Source: Vibrio sp. 10N.261.55.A7
GTDB lineage: Bacteria; Pseudomonadota; Gammaproteobacteria; Enterobacterales; Vibrionaceae
DNA length: 35,158 bases
Assembly: GCF_002877365.1 (NCBI RefSeq)
Contig: NZ_MCWZ01000246.1
Span: 1 to 35,158 of the forward strand
Direction: 5' to 3'
The position numbers and the translations under genes were made by a program. Of the stretch, positions 1-8,932 are shown piece by piece. Position 1 is the first letter of the stretch, and the number at the start of each line of letters is the position of its first letter. The notes beneath the pieces are model-generated. The model ran no database searches. It saw only the letters and a list, made by a program, of their open reading frames with translations, and was not told the DNA's origin.

Positions 1-15
1 TGATAGTGATTATCA
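1..15. promoter_or_regulatory. Fur-box-like site
   Basis: The sequence TGATAGTGATTATCA matches the 7-1-7 Fur consensus TGATAAT-N-ATTATCA at every defined position but one, and the homology continues to about position 20. It lies some 60 bp before the start of the CHASE-GGDEF-EAL gene. It could instead serve a gene outside the left edge. It is a sequence match only. Confidence 0.5.
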
Positions 16-73
16 TTCATATTTCTTATATGTTAAGGTCATGTCAGTGGTTTACTATTAGAGTTCTTTTACA

Positions 74-2473
74 TTGAAATACTCGTTGTTTCGCAGATCC
101 TTCCTATCTATTTGGGCTGTGGGTTTGGTCATCGCGACCTCATGTTTCTATATCGTTGATTTTTATGAATCAAGAAGAGTGTACGATCAGTTAGATATTC
201 AATTTCACGGCAAATTGAAGTCACTGGATCAGTCAATGAGATCCCTTTCTGACCTTATTCACGCCACTCAAAAATTTATGGCGAATGGCAACTCGCCATC
301 GCAAGACCAATTTCAAAATTTCTTAAATGCTCGAACAGGGATAGATTCTGGGATCCATTCTGTTTTTTGGCTGCCAGTCGTCAACTTCGATCATCTATTT
401 GAATTTCAGCAACAAGCTCAAGCAAACGGTTTGCTTGGTTTTCAATTACTCCCTAGTGTTAAAGAAACACCATCCTGTGCTAACTGGTTACGTAACGCCA
501 CATTACCTGTCCTTTTTGTCTCACCACAATTTGAAGCAAGCGACTACCTAGGACAGCGCATTGACGCCGATTGTCGTGACGCGCTGGCCATGAAGCAAGC
601 AATAATATCCCAAGAGGTTGCCACAAGCCTTTTCACGCAAGATGGCCACCAAGGAATTAAATTATTTCTCCCCGTGATGAGTGACAGCAATGAGCTAGAA
701 GGGTTTGTCGTTGCAAGTGTTTTGTTTCACGAATTTTTGGGGGTCACTTGGAAGAATGATTTCAATTCAGAAGAGATGTACCTATCCGTCGTCAATATTA
801 GCGAACGACCTTTAACCGACATTTTCCAATCACACATTCATCAAACTCATCATAAGATCGCCTACTACGAAGAAGAAATTACGTACCTGAAAGACGTAAC
901 ACTTCCTGTTATCAATCAAACATGGCGGATAAGCGTTTCAACAATCGACAACCGCTTTAGTATGCTTATTTACGGCTACTCGGCTGTTATTCTTATACTT
1001 TTACTGACATCATCTGTGGCCTTCGGCGTACGCTTTTACGCTCATCGACTTGAAATATCGGACAAGTTGGTCAAAGAGAAGACGCACAGTTTAGAGATTC
1101 AGGCGACGCACGACATTCTCACTGGGCTTTTGAATCGACAAGCACTCAACGCCAAAATAGAAGAGCAACTCCAAGGCATTCAACAAGGAATGACAAAAGG
1201 ATTTTCCGTTCTTTTCATTGACCTTGACCGCTTCAAAATAATCAATGATTCAATGGGGCATATCGTCGGTGACTTAGTCTTACAACAAGTCTCTACTCGA
1301 CTAAAATTCAACACATACAAACACGATACCTGCTTTAGATTCGGTGGGGATGAATTTGTCTTGTGCTTACCGAATCAAACTGATGAACAAGCCGTTCACA
1401 ACCTTTGTGTTCGATTCACTGAAATACTGTCTAAACCCTACAGCATTAAAGGGCAAACCTGTCACTTAGGCGCCAGTATCGGCGTTTCGGTCGTCACCTC
1501 AAGTTCACAGACTCTCGCCAGTATCCTGCGAGAAGCCGATACCGCCATGTATAAAGCGAAAAAGTCGGGAACAGAGAAAGTCGTATTTTTTAACGAAAAA
1601 ATGTACACGCAGGTTAAGCAGCAATTCATCTTAGAGCAAGAACTCACTACCGCGATAGAAGAAGAGCAACTCTCACTCGCATTCCAGCCTATCTACTGTA
1701 CAGAGAACGACGAAGTAGCCGGCTTTGAGGCACTGTTGCGCTGGAATCACCCAGAGAAAGGGTATATTCCCCCAGATGAATTCATCCCATTGGCGGAAGA
1801 GATTGGGCTCATCATCAAGATTGGAGACTGGGTGGTAAGAGAGGTTTGCCAAACGTTAGAAGCGATTTATTTAAGTCAGTCTCTCACTGATTTGCCAAGA
1901 ATTAATATTAACGTGTCCGCGAAACAATTTGAGTCAAATCATATTATTCACACTCTACAAAGCGAGCTAGAGCGGTACAATTTCCCCTCACATCTACTCG
2001 GCATCGAGATAACAGAGTCTCTGCTTTTAAGTAATTCATCCTGCACCGTTGATGCACTGAATGACATAAAGAAGTTAGGGGCAATCATCTATCTTGATGA
2101 TTTCGGCACGGGGTATTCTTCACTCTCCGTTCTCAGCGAGTACCCGGTTGACATCGTTAAAATCGACCGAAGTTTCGTCAGCAATATTGATAATGAAGAG
2201 CATAAATCGGCGCAGCTATGCCGAGCTATTATTTCTATGTCTCACAGTATTTCACTGGCCGTTGTCGCTGAGGGCGTAGAAACTCAATCACAATTGACTA
2301 CGCTTCGTGAGTTTGGCTGCAACTATATTCAAGGGTACTTAAAAGCTAAGCCTGTTTGTAAGGTAGGTTTAAGAGATTTCCTCAACTACAAGCTAGGATG
2401 CTCCAAAGACCTCGATTTAGACAAATCGGCGTACTCAAGATCCAATGAAAAATCACTGAGTCAAGTGTCATAG
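74..2473 (+). CDS. CHASE-GGDEF-EAL cyclic-di-GMP turnover membrane protein
   Basis: This is a bifunctional-type cyclic-di-GMP protein of the inner membrane. An N-terminal transmembrane helix (about residues 10-29) and a second one (about 298-320) enclose a periplasmic sensor region that fits a CHASE-type domain. The cytoplasmic GGDEF domain has an intact GGDEF signature at 424-428, but the upstream inhibitory RxxD position reads YKHD, so product feedback through the I-site is not expected. The EAL domain keeps EAL at 552-554, the DDFGTGYSS loop starting at Asp675, and the late AEGVET and QGY motifs, so phosphodiesterase activity is likely. The start is TTG: an in-frame TAG at 59-61 rules out anything further upstream, and the first helix needs a start close to here. 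The 3' neighbour is convergent. Net direction of activity cannot be read from sequence. Confidence 0.9.
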   Translation: MKYSLFRRSFLSIWAVGLVIATSCFYIVDFYESRRVYDQLDIQFHGKLKSLDQSMRSLSDLIHATQKFMANGNSPSQDQFQNFLNARTGIDSGIHSVFWLPVVNFDHLFEFQQQAQANGLLGFQLLPSVKETPSCANWLRNATLPVLFVSPQFEASDYLGQRIDADCRDALAMKQAIISQEVATSLFTQDGHQGIKLFLPVMSDSNELEGFVVASVLFHEFLGVTWKNDFNSEEMYLSVVNISERPLTDIFQSHIHQTHHKIAYYEEEITYLKDVTLPVINQTWRISVSTIDNRFSMLIYGYSAVILILLLTSSVAFGVRFYAHRLEISDKLVKEKTHSLEIQATHDILTGLLNRQALNAKIEEQLQGIQQGMTKGFSVLFIDLDRFKIINDSMGHIVGDLVLQQVSTRLKFNTYKHDTCFRFGGDEFVLCLPNQTDEQAVHNLCVRFTEILSKPYSIKGQTCHLGASIGVSVVTSSSQTLASILREADTAMYKAKKSGTEKVVFFNEKMYTQVKQQFILEQELTTAIEEEQLSLAFQPIYCTENDEVAGFEALLRWNHPEKGYIPPDEFIPLAEEIGLIIKIGDWVVREVCQTLEAIYLSQSLTDLPRININVSAKQFESNHIIHTLQSELERYNFPSHLLGIEITESLLLSNSSCTVDALNDIKKLGAIIYLDDFGTGYSSLSVLSEYPVDIVKIDRSFVSNIDNEEHKSAQLCRAIISMSHSISLAVVAEGVETQSQLTTLREFGCNYIQGYLKAKPVCKVGLRDFLNYKLGCSKDLDLDKSAYSRSNEKSLSQVS

Positions 2474-2548
2474 TTCGCTAGTCATAAGTCTTTCGCCCAT
2501 GAGGTAACGCTCAACATCCGTAATGATATCGGTGATGACTCATGTTAC

Positions 2549-3274
2549 TTACAGGCTCGAATCACAGTGAAACTCGCAAGGAATGTCATAGACGAGATCG
2601 GACACCTTTTTCGGGATGGTCACAAGCGAAGGATCGATATTAAAACGTGTCACCATCATTTGGTTGAACATTTCCCAGTGCTTCAATAAACATTGCTCAT
2701 ACTCTCTCGTCTCATCACTCCAGGTTTCTTGCATGAAGGGAGTCATACTTGCTGCACCATGTGCAAACATAATCATCTGCCACTTGATTTCCCAGATCTT
2801 AATTGGGCTCTCAGGGTTTTCTTCATTGTAAGCATCGGCAATAGCAAACACGATACTCTCGATTTCGCCAGACTGATCAATAAAGTAATCAAACAGAGCA
2901 TCTTCTTGCCTAACGGCATCTGCGATAAATTGAATGGGTTGCTTACTCACTAGCATGTGCGCTAACAAACGAACAACAAAGAAATAGAGCTTTTCATTGG
3001 CTTTCGCACCATCTGGAATGTTCGCAATAATCGTGCGCATGTAAGACACCATATATTGATGAAGCTCATCACTAATGGCATACCAAATCTTATCTTTGCT
3101 GCCAAAGTGATGACGAATCAAGCTATGTGAAACGCCTGCTTTGTCGCTAATATTTCGCAGCGACACACGCTCATAACCCAATTCACAAAACAGATCCGTT
3201 GCCACACGTAAGATGTCACATTTCGTTTTTTCCGCATCCTGTGCGCTTCTACGCCCCTGTTTTCGTTCGTTCAT
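2549..3274 (-). CDS. TetR-family transcriptional regulator
   Basis: A 241-residue TetR/AcrR-type repressor. The N-terminal part (about residues 14-60) has the family helix-turn-helix, including AGVSHSLIRHHFGSKDKIW. The remainder is an all-helical ligand domain that I cannot assign to an inducer. It is divergent from the two-adaptor RND efflux operon, with a 152-bp intergenic region that contains a good promoter overlapped by an inverted repeat. Repression of that efflux operon, and probably of itself, is the natural inference. The start codon is close to the HTH, as usual for the family. Confidence 0.88.
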   Translation of the reverse strand: MNERKQGRRSAQDAEKTKCDILRVATDLFCELGYERVSLRNISDKAGVSHSLIRHHFGSKDKIWYAISDELHQYMVSYMRTIIANIPDGAKANEKLYFFVVRLLAHMLVSKQPIQFIADAVRQEDALFDYFIDQSGEIESIVFAIADAYNEENPESPIKIWEIKWQMIMFAHGAASMTPFMQETWSDETREYEQCLLKHWEMFNQMMVTRFNIDPSLVTIPKKVSDLVYDIPCEFHCDSSL

Positions 3275-3363
3275 TTTGCCAGCCTCAAATACTTTGCCTC
3301 TTTTTATCAGATCTATGCGTATATTTCATTTAAATATTTTACTGCACAGATGGAAAATATACA

Positions 3364-3404
3364 TTGATCCAATCGTAACTTCAATTATACTGCACGGGTG
3401 TATA
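3364..3404 (+). promoter_or_regulatory. Promoter and possible TetR operator of the RND operon
   Basis: A -35 element TTGATC (3364-3369) and -10 element TATACT (3386-3391) are separated by 16 bp. An inverted repeat, TATAC (3386-3390) and GTATA (3400-3404), overlaps the -10 box. The octamer TACTGCAC also occurs about 50 bp upstream. The position between the TetR gene and the efflux operon suggests a repressor site, which is inference. Confidence 0.5.
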
Positions 3405-3426
3405 GCAATTAACGAAGAGACAGAAC

Positions 3427-4500
3427 ATGAGTAATTCAACATCAATTACCTCAAAAGGAAGTCTAATTCTTGCCAGTTTATTAAGCCTGACCTTAATGGG
3501 CTGCAACCAAGCAAATTCCGAAGTGTCGAATCACGTCATTAAACCCGTCAAACTCGTTGAAGTGCCTGATCTTCACGGTCCTCAATTTGATCGTTTTATT
3601 GCTGAAATTGACGCAACGCAACGCGCCAGTTTGTCTTTTCAGGTGGGCGGAAAGGTCGAATCTGTTTCTGTTAGGATGGGGGCAACGGTGAAGCAAGGAG
3701 AGGTACTAGCCCGCATCGACTCTCGCGACTTCACTCTCTTAGTCGAGGTTAAACAAGCCGAATACGATTTGGTTAAAACCCAGTTTGAACGTGCAAAACA
3801 ACTTATTGAAAAGCGTTTGATCAGTAAAGACAGCTACGATCAGATCCAAACAGCGTATACCGCTGCTGATGCCGAGTTAAAACAAGCACAAACCGATTTA
3901 GCGCATACCGTCATTCGAGCGCCATTCGATGGTGTGGTGTCGATTATCTTCACCAAATCAAGCCAAAACATCGCGCCCAATCAGCCTGTCATGAACGTGA
4001 TAGATAACAATGTAATGGACATCTCGTTCACGATTCCAAGTAGCTACATTGAACAATTTGGTCTTGAAATGGTGAAGTCAAACCCACTCACTGCGGTTAT
4101 GGACAGCCATCAAGATAGGAGTATCCAGGCCCGTTTCAAAGAGATTTCGACACAACCAAATATGGACACCAGCAGCTACACCGCGACTGCAACCATTCAG
4201 AAGCCGTCGGATATCAATCTCCTATCAGGCATGACCGGTCAGGTACAGCTGCTCAATTCAATGAAAGCCAATACCTACCACCCAGCTGAAACAGCATGGC
4301 TTGAAAAAGATGCAGGTTCTGGTGTGTTGTTGCGTTTCGACCCATCAACAGAAATGGTTAATCAAATCTCTGTGACTCTCGATTCTAACGGCAACATCAT
4401 CCAGGGGCTTTCCGAGGGTGACTTACTGGTTGAAGCGGGTGTCAAAGAACTCAACGACGGGCAACTCGTCAAAGCATGGACTCGCGAGGCAGGCATTTAA
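3427..4500 (+). CDS. RND efflux periplasmic adaptor (MFP), lipoprotein
   Basis: A membrane-fusion protein of the HlyD/AcrA class, 357 residues. It has a lipoprotein signal with lipobox LMGC and Cys26 as the expected acylation site. Next comes a biotinyl-lipoyl half-motif (FQVGGKVESVSVRMGATVKQ region, about 64-85), a coiled-coil hairpin (about 100-155), and the second lipoyl half around IRAPFDGVVS. It is the first of three genes: a 3-bp gap separates it from a second adaptor, which overlaps the permease gene. The double-adaptor layout resembles V. cholerae VexIJK and V. parahaemolyticus VmeGHI. Substrate is not readable from sequence. No outer-membrane factor is encoded here, so a TolC-type protein from elsewhere is probably used. 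Confidence 0.88.
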   Translation: MSNSTSITSKGSLILASLLSLTLMGCNQANSEVSNHVIKPVKLVEVPDLHGPQFDRFIAEIDATQRASLSFQVGGKVESVSVRMGATVKQGEVLARIDSRDFTLLVEVKQAEYDLVKTQFERAKQLIEKRLISKDSYDQIQTAYTAADAELKQAQTDLAHTVIRAPFDGVVSIIFTKSSQNIAPNQPVMNVIDNNVMDISFTIPSSYIEQFGLEMVKSNPLTAVMDSHQDRSIQARFKEISTQPNMDTSSYTATATIQKPSDINLLSGMTGQVQLLNSMKANTYHPAETAWLEKDAGSGVLLRFDPSTEMVNQISVTLDSNGNIIQGLSEGDLLVEAGVKELNDGQLVKAWTREAGI

Positions 4501-4503
4501 GCG

Positions 4504-5577
4504 ATGAAAATTAGAGATAATTCCAGACTAGTAAAACATGCAACCATCGTTATCGTTGCACTGTTACTTCAAGCGTGTAAACCGGAAACAGAACATCGCA
4601 CTCAGCCTAGCTTGATGGTGGACACTGTGACTGTAGGCGAGCCCATCGTCAGTCAGTATCGTAATTTTAACGGGCAAACCGTCGCGGCTGAGTTAACGCC
4701 ACTTTCGTTTCAAATCGAAGGTGAAATCTCAAGCTTGCTTGTTCAGGAAGGTCAAAGTGTGCGTAAGGGGCAGACCATAGCCATTCTCGATCACACCAAG
4801 CAGAAACAGACACTATTTGATGCTCAAGCCAAAATTGAACTTGCCATCAAGCAGTTTAGTCGCGGTAAAGAACTCTTCGCGCAAGAAATGATCTCCAAGG
4901 CCGAATACGATGAATTGCTAGCAAACTTTAAACTTGCTGAGGCCAATCTCGGCCTTGCTAAATCTCAAATGGAGTACACCCGTTTGGTTGCGCCAAGGGA
5001 CGGAGTCATCGGCAGTGTGAATAAAAAGATTCACGAAAATACGGCTGCAGGCGAAACCGTGGTCACCATCTACGACAGTCATCAAGTGTACGTAAAAATC
5101 AGCCTTTCTGATTCAGTATTGGCAACGCTCGACCCTAATAGAAACGCTTCCGCCTATAAGCCTATTGCAACCTTCACTGGCCACGACGGAGAGCACTCCC
5201 TTGGGTATTTAGAGCACACCAATGAGCTTCATCCAGAAACCAAAACCTACGAGTTGTGGATGACAATGCAACAAGTCGAGCCGCCAATATTGCCCGGTAC
5301 GAGTGTCACCGTCAGCGTAGACATGGTTAGAGCGGGCCTCAACAACGTGCAAGGTTTCCATCTACCAATGACTTCAATAGACACAGGTGTGAGCAGCGGT
5401 GATTTTTATGTATGGAAGCTTTCCAATGGCGTCGCAGCTAAGACCAATATCTCAATCAATCAAATAACGAGCTCTGGCGCGGTCGTTTCGACAGGCGTTC
5501 AAACAGGTGATGTGGTGATCAATTCTAATTTAAGAAAACTGCGTGAAGGGATGAAAGTTCAAGGAGTCACACCATGA
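4504..5577 (+). CDS. Second RND periplasmic adaptor (MFP), lipoprotein
   Basis: A second HlyD/AcrA-type adaptor, also 357 residues but clearly diverged from its upstream neighbour. The signal peptide ends in lipobox LQAC with Cys25 as the acylated residue. The first lipoyl half lies near residues 67-90 (FQIEGEISSLLVQEGQSVRK), followed by a helical hairpin and the second half near VAPRDGVIGSV. Its last four bases (ATGA) contain the start codon of the permease gene, so translation of the two is probably coupled. Two adaptors with one pump may form a mixed hexamer, as proposed for other two-MFP systems. That is family knowledge, not seen here. Confidence 0.88.
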   Translation: MKIRDNSRLVKHATIVIVALLLQACKPETEHRTQPSLMVDTVTVGEPIVSQYRNFNGQTVAAELTPLSFQIEGEISSLLVQEGQSVRKGQTIAILDHTKQKQTLFDAQAKIELAIKQFSRGKELFAQEMISKAEYDELLANFKLAEANLGLAKSQMEYTRLVAPRDGVIGSVNKKIHENTAAGETVVTIYDSHQVYVKISLSDSVLATLDPNRNASAYKPIATFTGHDGEHSLGYLEHTNELHPETKTYELWMTMQQVEPPILPGTSVTVSVDMVRAGLNNVQGFHLPMTSIDTGVSSGDFYVWKLSNGVAAKTNISINQITSSGAVVSTGVQTGDVVINSNLRKLREGMKVQGVTP

Positions 5578-8500
5578 GCATCGCTGAATACTCAATTAAA
5601 AACAAAGTTATAAGCTGGATGTTTCTTGTCATTTTGGCACTTGGCGGCATCTCATCCTTTATGGATCTTGGAAGACTCGAAGATCCTGCATTTACCATCA
5701 AAGACGCCATGGTTATTTCCACCTATCCTGGCGCAAGCTCCCAAGAGGTCGAAGAAGAACTGACCTACCCACTTGAGAAAGAGATCCGGCAGCTTCCTTA
5801 CATCGACAAAATCACCTCTACGTCATCAAACGGTATGTCGCAGATCATGGTGAGCATGGACATGGCCTACGGTCCCGATGAGCTGCCACAGATTTGGGAC
5901 GAAATGAGACGCAAAATTAACGATCTCAGCCCAACCTTACCGTCTGGTGTGAACTCCGTTCAAATCATCGATGACTTTGGTGACGTGTATGGCGTCATGA
6001 TCATGCTCACGGGTAAAGGCTTTGATTACATCGAGCTGAAACGCTATGCCGACTACCTCACTCGTGAACTGGAACTTGTTGATGGTGTTGGGAAAGTTGC
6101 CATAGCAGGCGATCAGCAGGAGCAGCTTTTTGTCGAGCTTTCGCTAGAACGCCTTGCCGCTGTTAACCTCGACATGAACACCGTTGTTGGTTTACTCAAT
6201 CAACAAAACAGCGTCCAGTCTTCTGGTGAAGTGATGGTGAACGGACAGGCATTAACCATCACACCAAATGGCACACTAAACAGCGTGGACACATTGAAAG
6301 ACCTTGTCATCCACGGGCGTGATACAGGGAATCTTATCCGCTTAAAAGACGTGGCGTCTGTCTCGCGTGGAATCGTCGAAAAACCAACGAATTTAGTCAC
6401 CTTTAACGGTGAGCCTGCGATCAACCTAGCGCTATCCTTTAGTGCTGGCGTAAACGTTGTTGAAGTCGGCAAAGCCGTTGAAAAAGAACTCGACGCTCTA
6501 GAAAACATAAAGCCAGCAGGCATTGAGCTCAATTACTTTTACAACCAATCGGCTGAAGTAGATAAATCCGTCAAAGAGTTTGTCATCAGTCTCGCACAAG
6601 CGGTGGCTATTGTTATCGTCGTGCTGTTATTTGCCATGGGCTTGCGTAGTGGCATCATCATCGGTTCAGTATTGCTTCTAACAGTATTCGGTACCTTTAT
6701 CTTGATGAACTACAACGACATCGAGCTACACCGAATCTCGCTTGGCGCGCTTATCATTGCACTCGGTATGCTCGTGGATAACGCCATCGTGGTGGTTGAA
6801 GGTATTCTTGTTGGTAAAAAGCAAGGAAAGAGCACCCTACAATCTTCCATTGATATCGTGAAGCAAACGCAGTGGCCGCTGCTTGGTGCGACCATCATCG
6901 CCATCACCGCATTTGCTCCAATTGGTTTGTCGGAAGACGCAACGGGCGAGTTTATGGGCTCACTGTTTTGGGTACTTTGTTATTCTCTATTCCTAAGCTG
7001 GGTAACCGCATTAACGCTGACTCCGTTCTTAGCTAACCTGCTATTAAAAGACGACGCTGAAGTCACCGAAGAATCAGACCCATACAAAGGTTTCCTTTTC
7101 GTCGTTTTTGGCACCCTGCTTAAGGTTGCCATCCGATTTAGATGGATCACCATCGTAACCATGATCGCCCTACTCGTTTCGTCTGTTATTGGCTTTGGCA
7201 TGGTAAAGCAATCATTCTTCCCTGCATCCAATACTCCTATGTTTTACGTAGATATGTGGATGCCAGAAGGCACGGACATTAGAGAGACAGCGAAAAAGGC
7301 CAGCGCAGTTGATGGTTATATTCGAGAGCAAGAAGAGGTTGAGTTCGTTACCTCAACGACAGGGCAAGGCCTGCAGCGTTTTGCATTAACTTATCAACCT
7401 GAAAAAAGCTACGAAGCTTATACTCAATTTCAGGTCAGAGCGGTTGATCGCGAGGCCATGTTCACATTGTTAGAGCGTTTAGATAACGAACTGCCTAACC
7501 AGTTCAATCAGCCGACATTCCAGTTCAAATTGATGGAATTTGGCCCATCGCCAGCCTCTAAGATTGAAGCGAGAATTTCGGGCTCCGACCCAGAGGTGCT
7601 GCGGAATATTGCGGAGCAAGTCGAAGATGTATTGCTTGACGATCCTGGTGCTCGAAATGTACGTCATGACTGGCGCGAACGAACGAAGCAGTTAGTACCG
7701 CAGTTCAATGAATCAAAAGCGCGACGTTTAGGAACTTCTAAGCAAGATCTATCAGAAACGTTACAAATGGCTTTTGGTGGTACGCCGATTGGTCTACTCA
7801 GAGACGGTACACATAGTCTGCCAATCATTGCTCGACTGCCAGAGAACGAACGCGTTGATTTTGAATCGCTCGCAAACGTTAAGATTTGGAGCCCTTCGCT
7901 TCAAACTTATATGCCTGTGGAGCAAGTTATCGACGGTGTTGAGCTTGAATGGCAAGAGCCACTGATTCAGCGAAGAGACCGTAAACGTACGCTCAGCGTA
8001 TTGGCCGATCACGATATTCTTGGCGATGAAACACCCGCCAGTTTATTCGCTCGTGTGCAGCCTAAAATTGAAGCGCTGAATTTACCTGAAGGGTATGAAA
8101 TAACCTGGGGAGGAGAGTATGAATCTTCGCTAGAAGCGAAAGAAGCACTATTCGGCTCACTGCCGATGGGCTATCTACTGATGTTTATCATCACGATGTT
8201 CTTGTTTAACTCTCTACGAAAACCGCTCGTGATTTGGTTGACTGTACCGCTCAGCATTATCGGCGTGTCAATCGGGTTACTGGGGACGAACATGCCATTC
8301 AGCTTCACCGCATTCCTAGGTTTGTTGAGCCTAAGCGGCATGATCCTAAAGAACGGCATTGTTCTACTAGACCAGATCAACATTGAGTTAGAGTCAGGAA
8401 AAGACCCGTATTTAGCCGTGGTTGATAGTGCCATTAGCCGTGTAAGGCCTGTGAGCATGGCGGCACTAACCACCATACTGGGCATGATCCCGCTGATGTT

Positions 8501-8630
8501 TGACGCCTTCTTTGGCTCGATGGCCATCACAATAATGGCAGGTCTTGGCTTCGCAACCATACTCACGCTTATTGTTGCGCCTGTTCTGTTTACCCTATTT
8601 TATCGAATCAAACCGACCACTGCCGGTTAG
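5574..8630 (+). CDS. RND efflux permease (HAE1/AcrB-like class)
   Basis: An inner-membrane proton-driven resistance-nodulation-division pump of 1018 residues, the normal length. It shows a first transmembrane helix at the N-terminus, a large periplasmic loop, a helix bundle including the TM4 motif GMLVDNAIVVVE with Asp402 (the proton-relay position; only one Asp of the AcrB pair is present), a second periplasmic loop, and a C-terminal helix bundle with GMILKNGIVLLDQ. It overlaps the second adaptor gene by four bases. It is the last gene of the operon and is followed 22 bp later by a strong terminator. Closest known layout: VexK or VmeI. Substrates (bile salts, detergents, drugs) cannot be inferred from the sequence. 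Confidence 0.93.
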   Translation: MSIAEYSIKNKVISWMFLVILALGGISSFMDLGRLEDPAFTIKDAMVISTYPGASSQEVEEELTYPLEKEIRQLPYIDKITSTSSNGMSQIMVSMDMAYGPDELPQIWDEMRRKINDLSPTLPSGVNSVQIIDDFGDVYGVMIMLTGKGFDYIELKRYADYLTRELELVDGVGKVAIAGDQQEQLFVELSLERLAAVNLDMNTVVGLLNQQNSVQSSGEVMVNGQALTITPNGTLNSVDTLKDLVIHGRDTGNLIRLKDVASVSRGIVEKPTNLVTFNGEPAINLALSFSAGVNVVEVGKAVEKELDALENIKPAGIELNYFYNQSAEVDKSVKEFVISLAQAVAIVIVVLLFAMGLRSGIIIGSVLLLTVFGTFILMNYNDIELHRISLGALIIALGMLVDNAIVVVEGILVGKKQGKSTLQSSIDIVKQTQWPLLGATIIAITAFAPIGLSEDATGEFMGSLFWVLCYSLFLSWVTALTLTPFLANLLLKDDAEVTEESDPYKGFLFVVFGTLLKVAIRFRWITIVTMIALLVSSVIGFGMVKQSFFPASNTPMFYVDMWMPEGTDIRETAKKASAVDGYIREQEEVEFVTSTTGQGLQRFALTYQPEKSYEAYTQFQVRAVDREAMFTLLERLDNELPNQFNQPTFQFKLMEFGPSPASKIEARISGSDPEVLRNIAEQVEDVLLDDPGARNVRHDWRERTKQLVPQFNESKARRLGTSKQDLSETLQMAFGGTPIGLLRDGTHSLPIIARLPENERVDFESLANVKIWSPSLQTYMPVEQVIDGVELEWQEPLIQRRDRKRTLSVLADHDILGDETPASLFARVQPKIEALNLPEGYEITWGGEYESSLEAKEALFGSLPMGYLLMFIITMFLFNSLRKPLVIWLTVPLSIIGVSIGLLGTNMPFSFTAFLGLLSLSGMILKNGIVLLDQINIELESGKDPYLAVVDSAISRVRPVSMAALTTILGMIPLMFDAFFGSMAITIMAGLGFATILTLIVAPVLFTLFYRIKPTTAG

Positions 8631-8652
8631 TGACTGACGAGATAAACCTTTT

Positions 8653-8678
8653 GCCCTAGCTTTTGCTGGGGCTTTTTT
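8653..8678 (+). terminator. Rho-independent terminator of the RND operon
   Basis: Stem GCCCTAGC / GCTGGGGC with a TTTT loop and one G-T pair, followed by six T residues. It begins 22 bp after the permease stop codon. Confidence 0.85.
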
Positions 8679-8716
8679 AATGTGAGTACGGGTGTATGGA
8701 AAAAATCGATTGAATT

Positions 8717-8746
8717 AAAAACACGAAGAGCTGCAAGAAGCAGCTC
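8717..8746 (-). terminator. Possible terminator downstream of the PL6 gene
   Basis: A perfect 7-bp inverted repeat GAGCTGC / GCAGCTC with a 5-nt loop. On the minus strand it is followed by TTCGTGTTTTT. It lies about 190 bp beyond the PL6 stop codon, which is far, so assignment is tentative. The rest of 8680-8932 shows no credible gene. Confidence 0.45.
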
Positions 8747-8874
8747 ATTGTTATGGTGTTGATGCGCTTTACTGTCATCCTACTAACGCTGCTGCCACCC
8801 TACCAACGCTATTTTCTCGCGAAAGAAAGGTGTGCTGAACGCCAGTACGGTGACTGAAAGGGCGTCATTTCATT

Positions 8875-8899
8875 GGCCTAGAAATTCCCCCCCTAGGCC
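8875..8899. repeat. Inverted repeat beyond the PL6 stop
   Basis: Arms GGCCTAG and CTAGGCC are perfect and enclose an 11-nt spacer holding a run of C residues. No T-run follows on the minus strand, so this is not a standard terminator. It may protect the 3' end of the PL6 transcript or be a protein site. Confidence 0.35.
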
Positions 8900-8932
8900 T
8901 TTGACACCCTAACTTTACTTCACCTCATTTCA

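Noticed and set aside
6200..6532. 110-codon frame antisense to the RND permease
   Set aside because: Lies wholly inside a strongly supported gene and shows no family features; a shadow frame.
8171..8566. 131-codon frame antisense to the end of the RND permease
   Set aside because: The permease reading frame explains this DNA completely, including the helix motifs; the antisense product is low-complexity.
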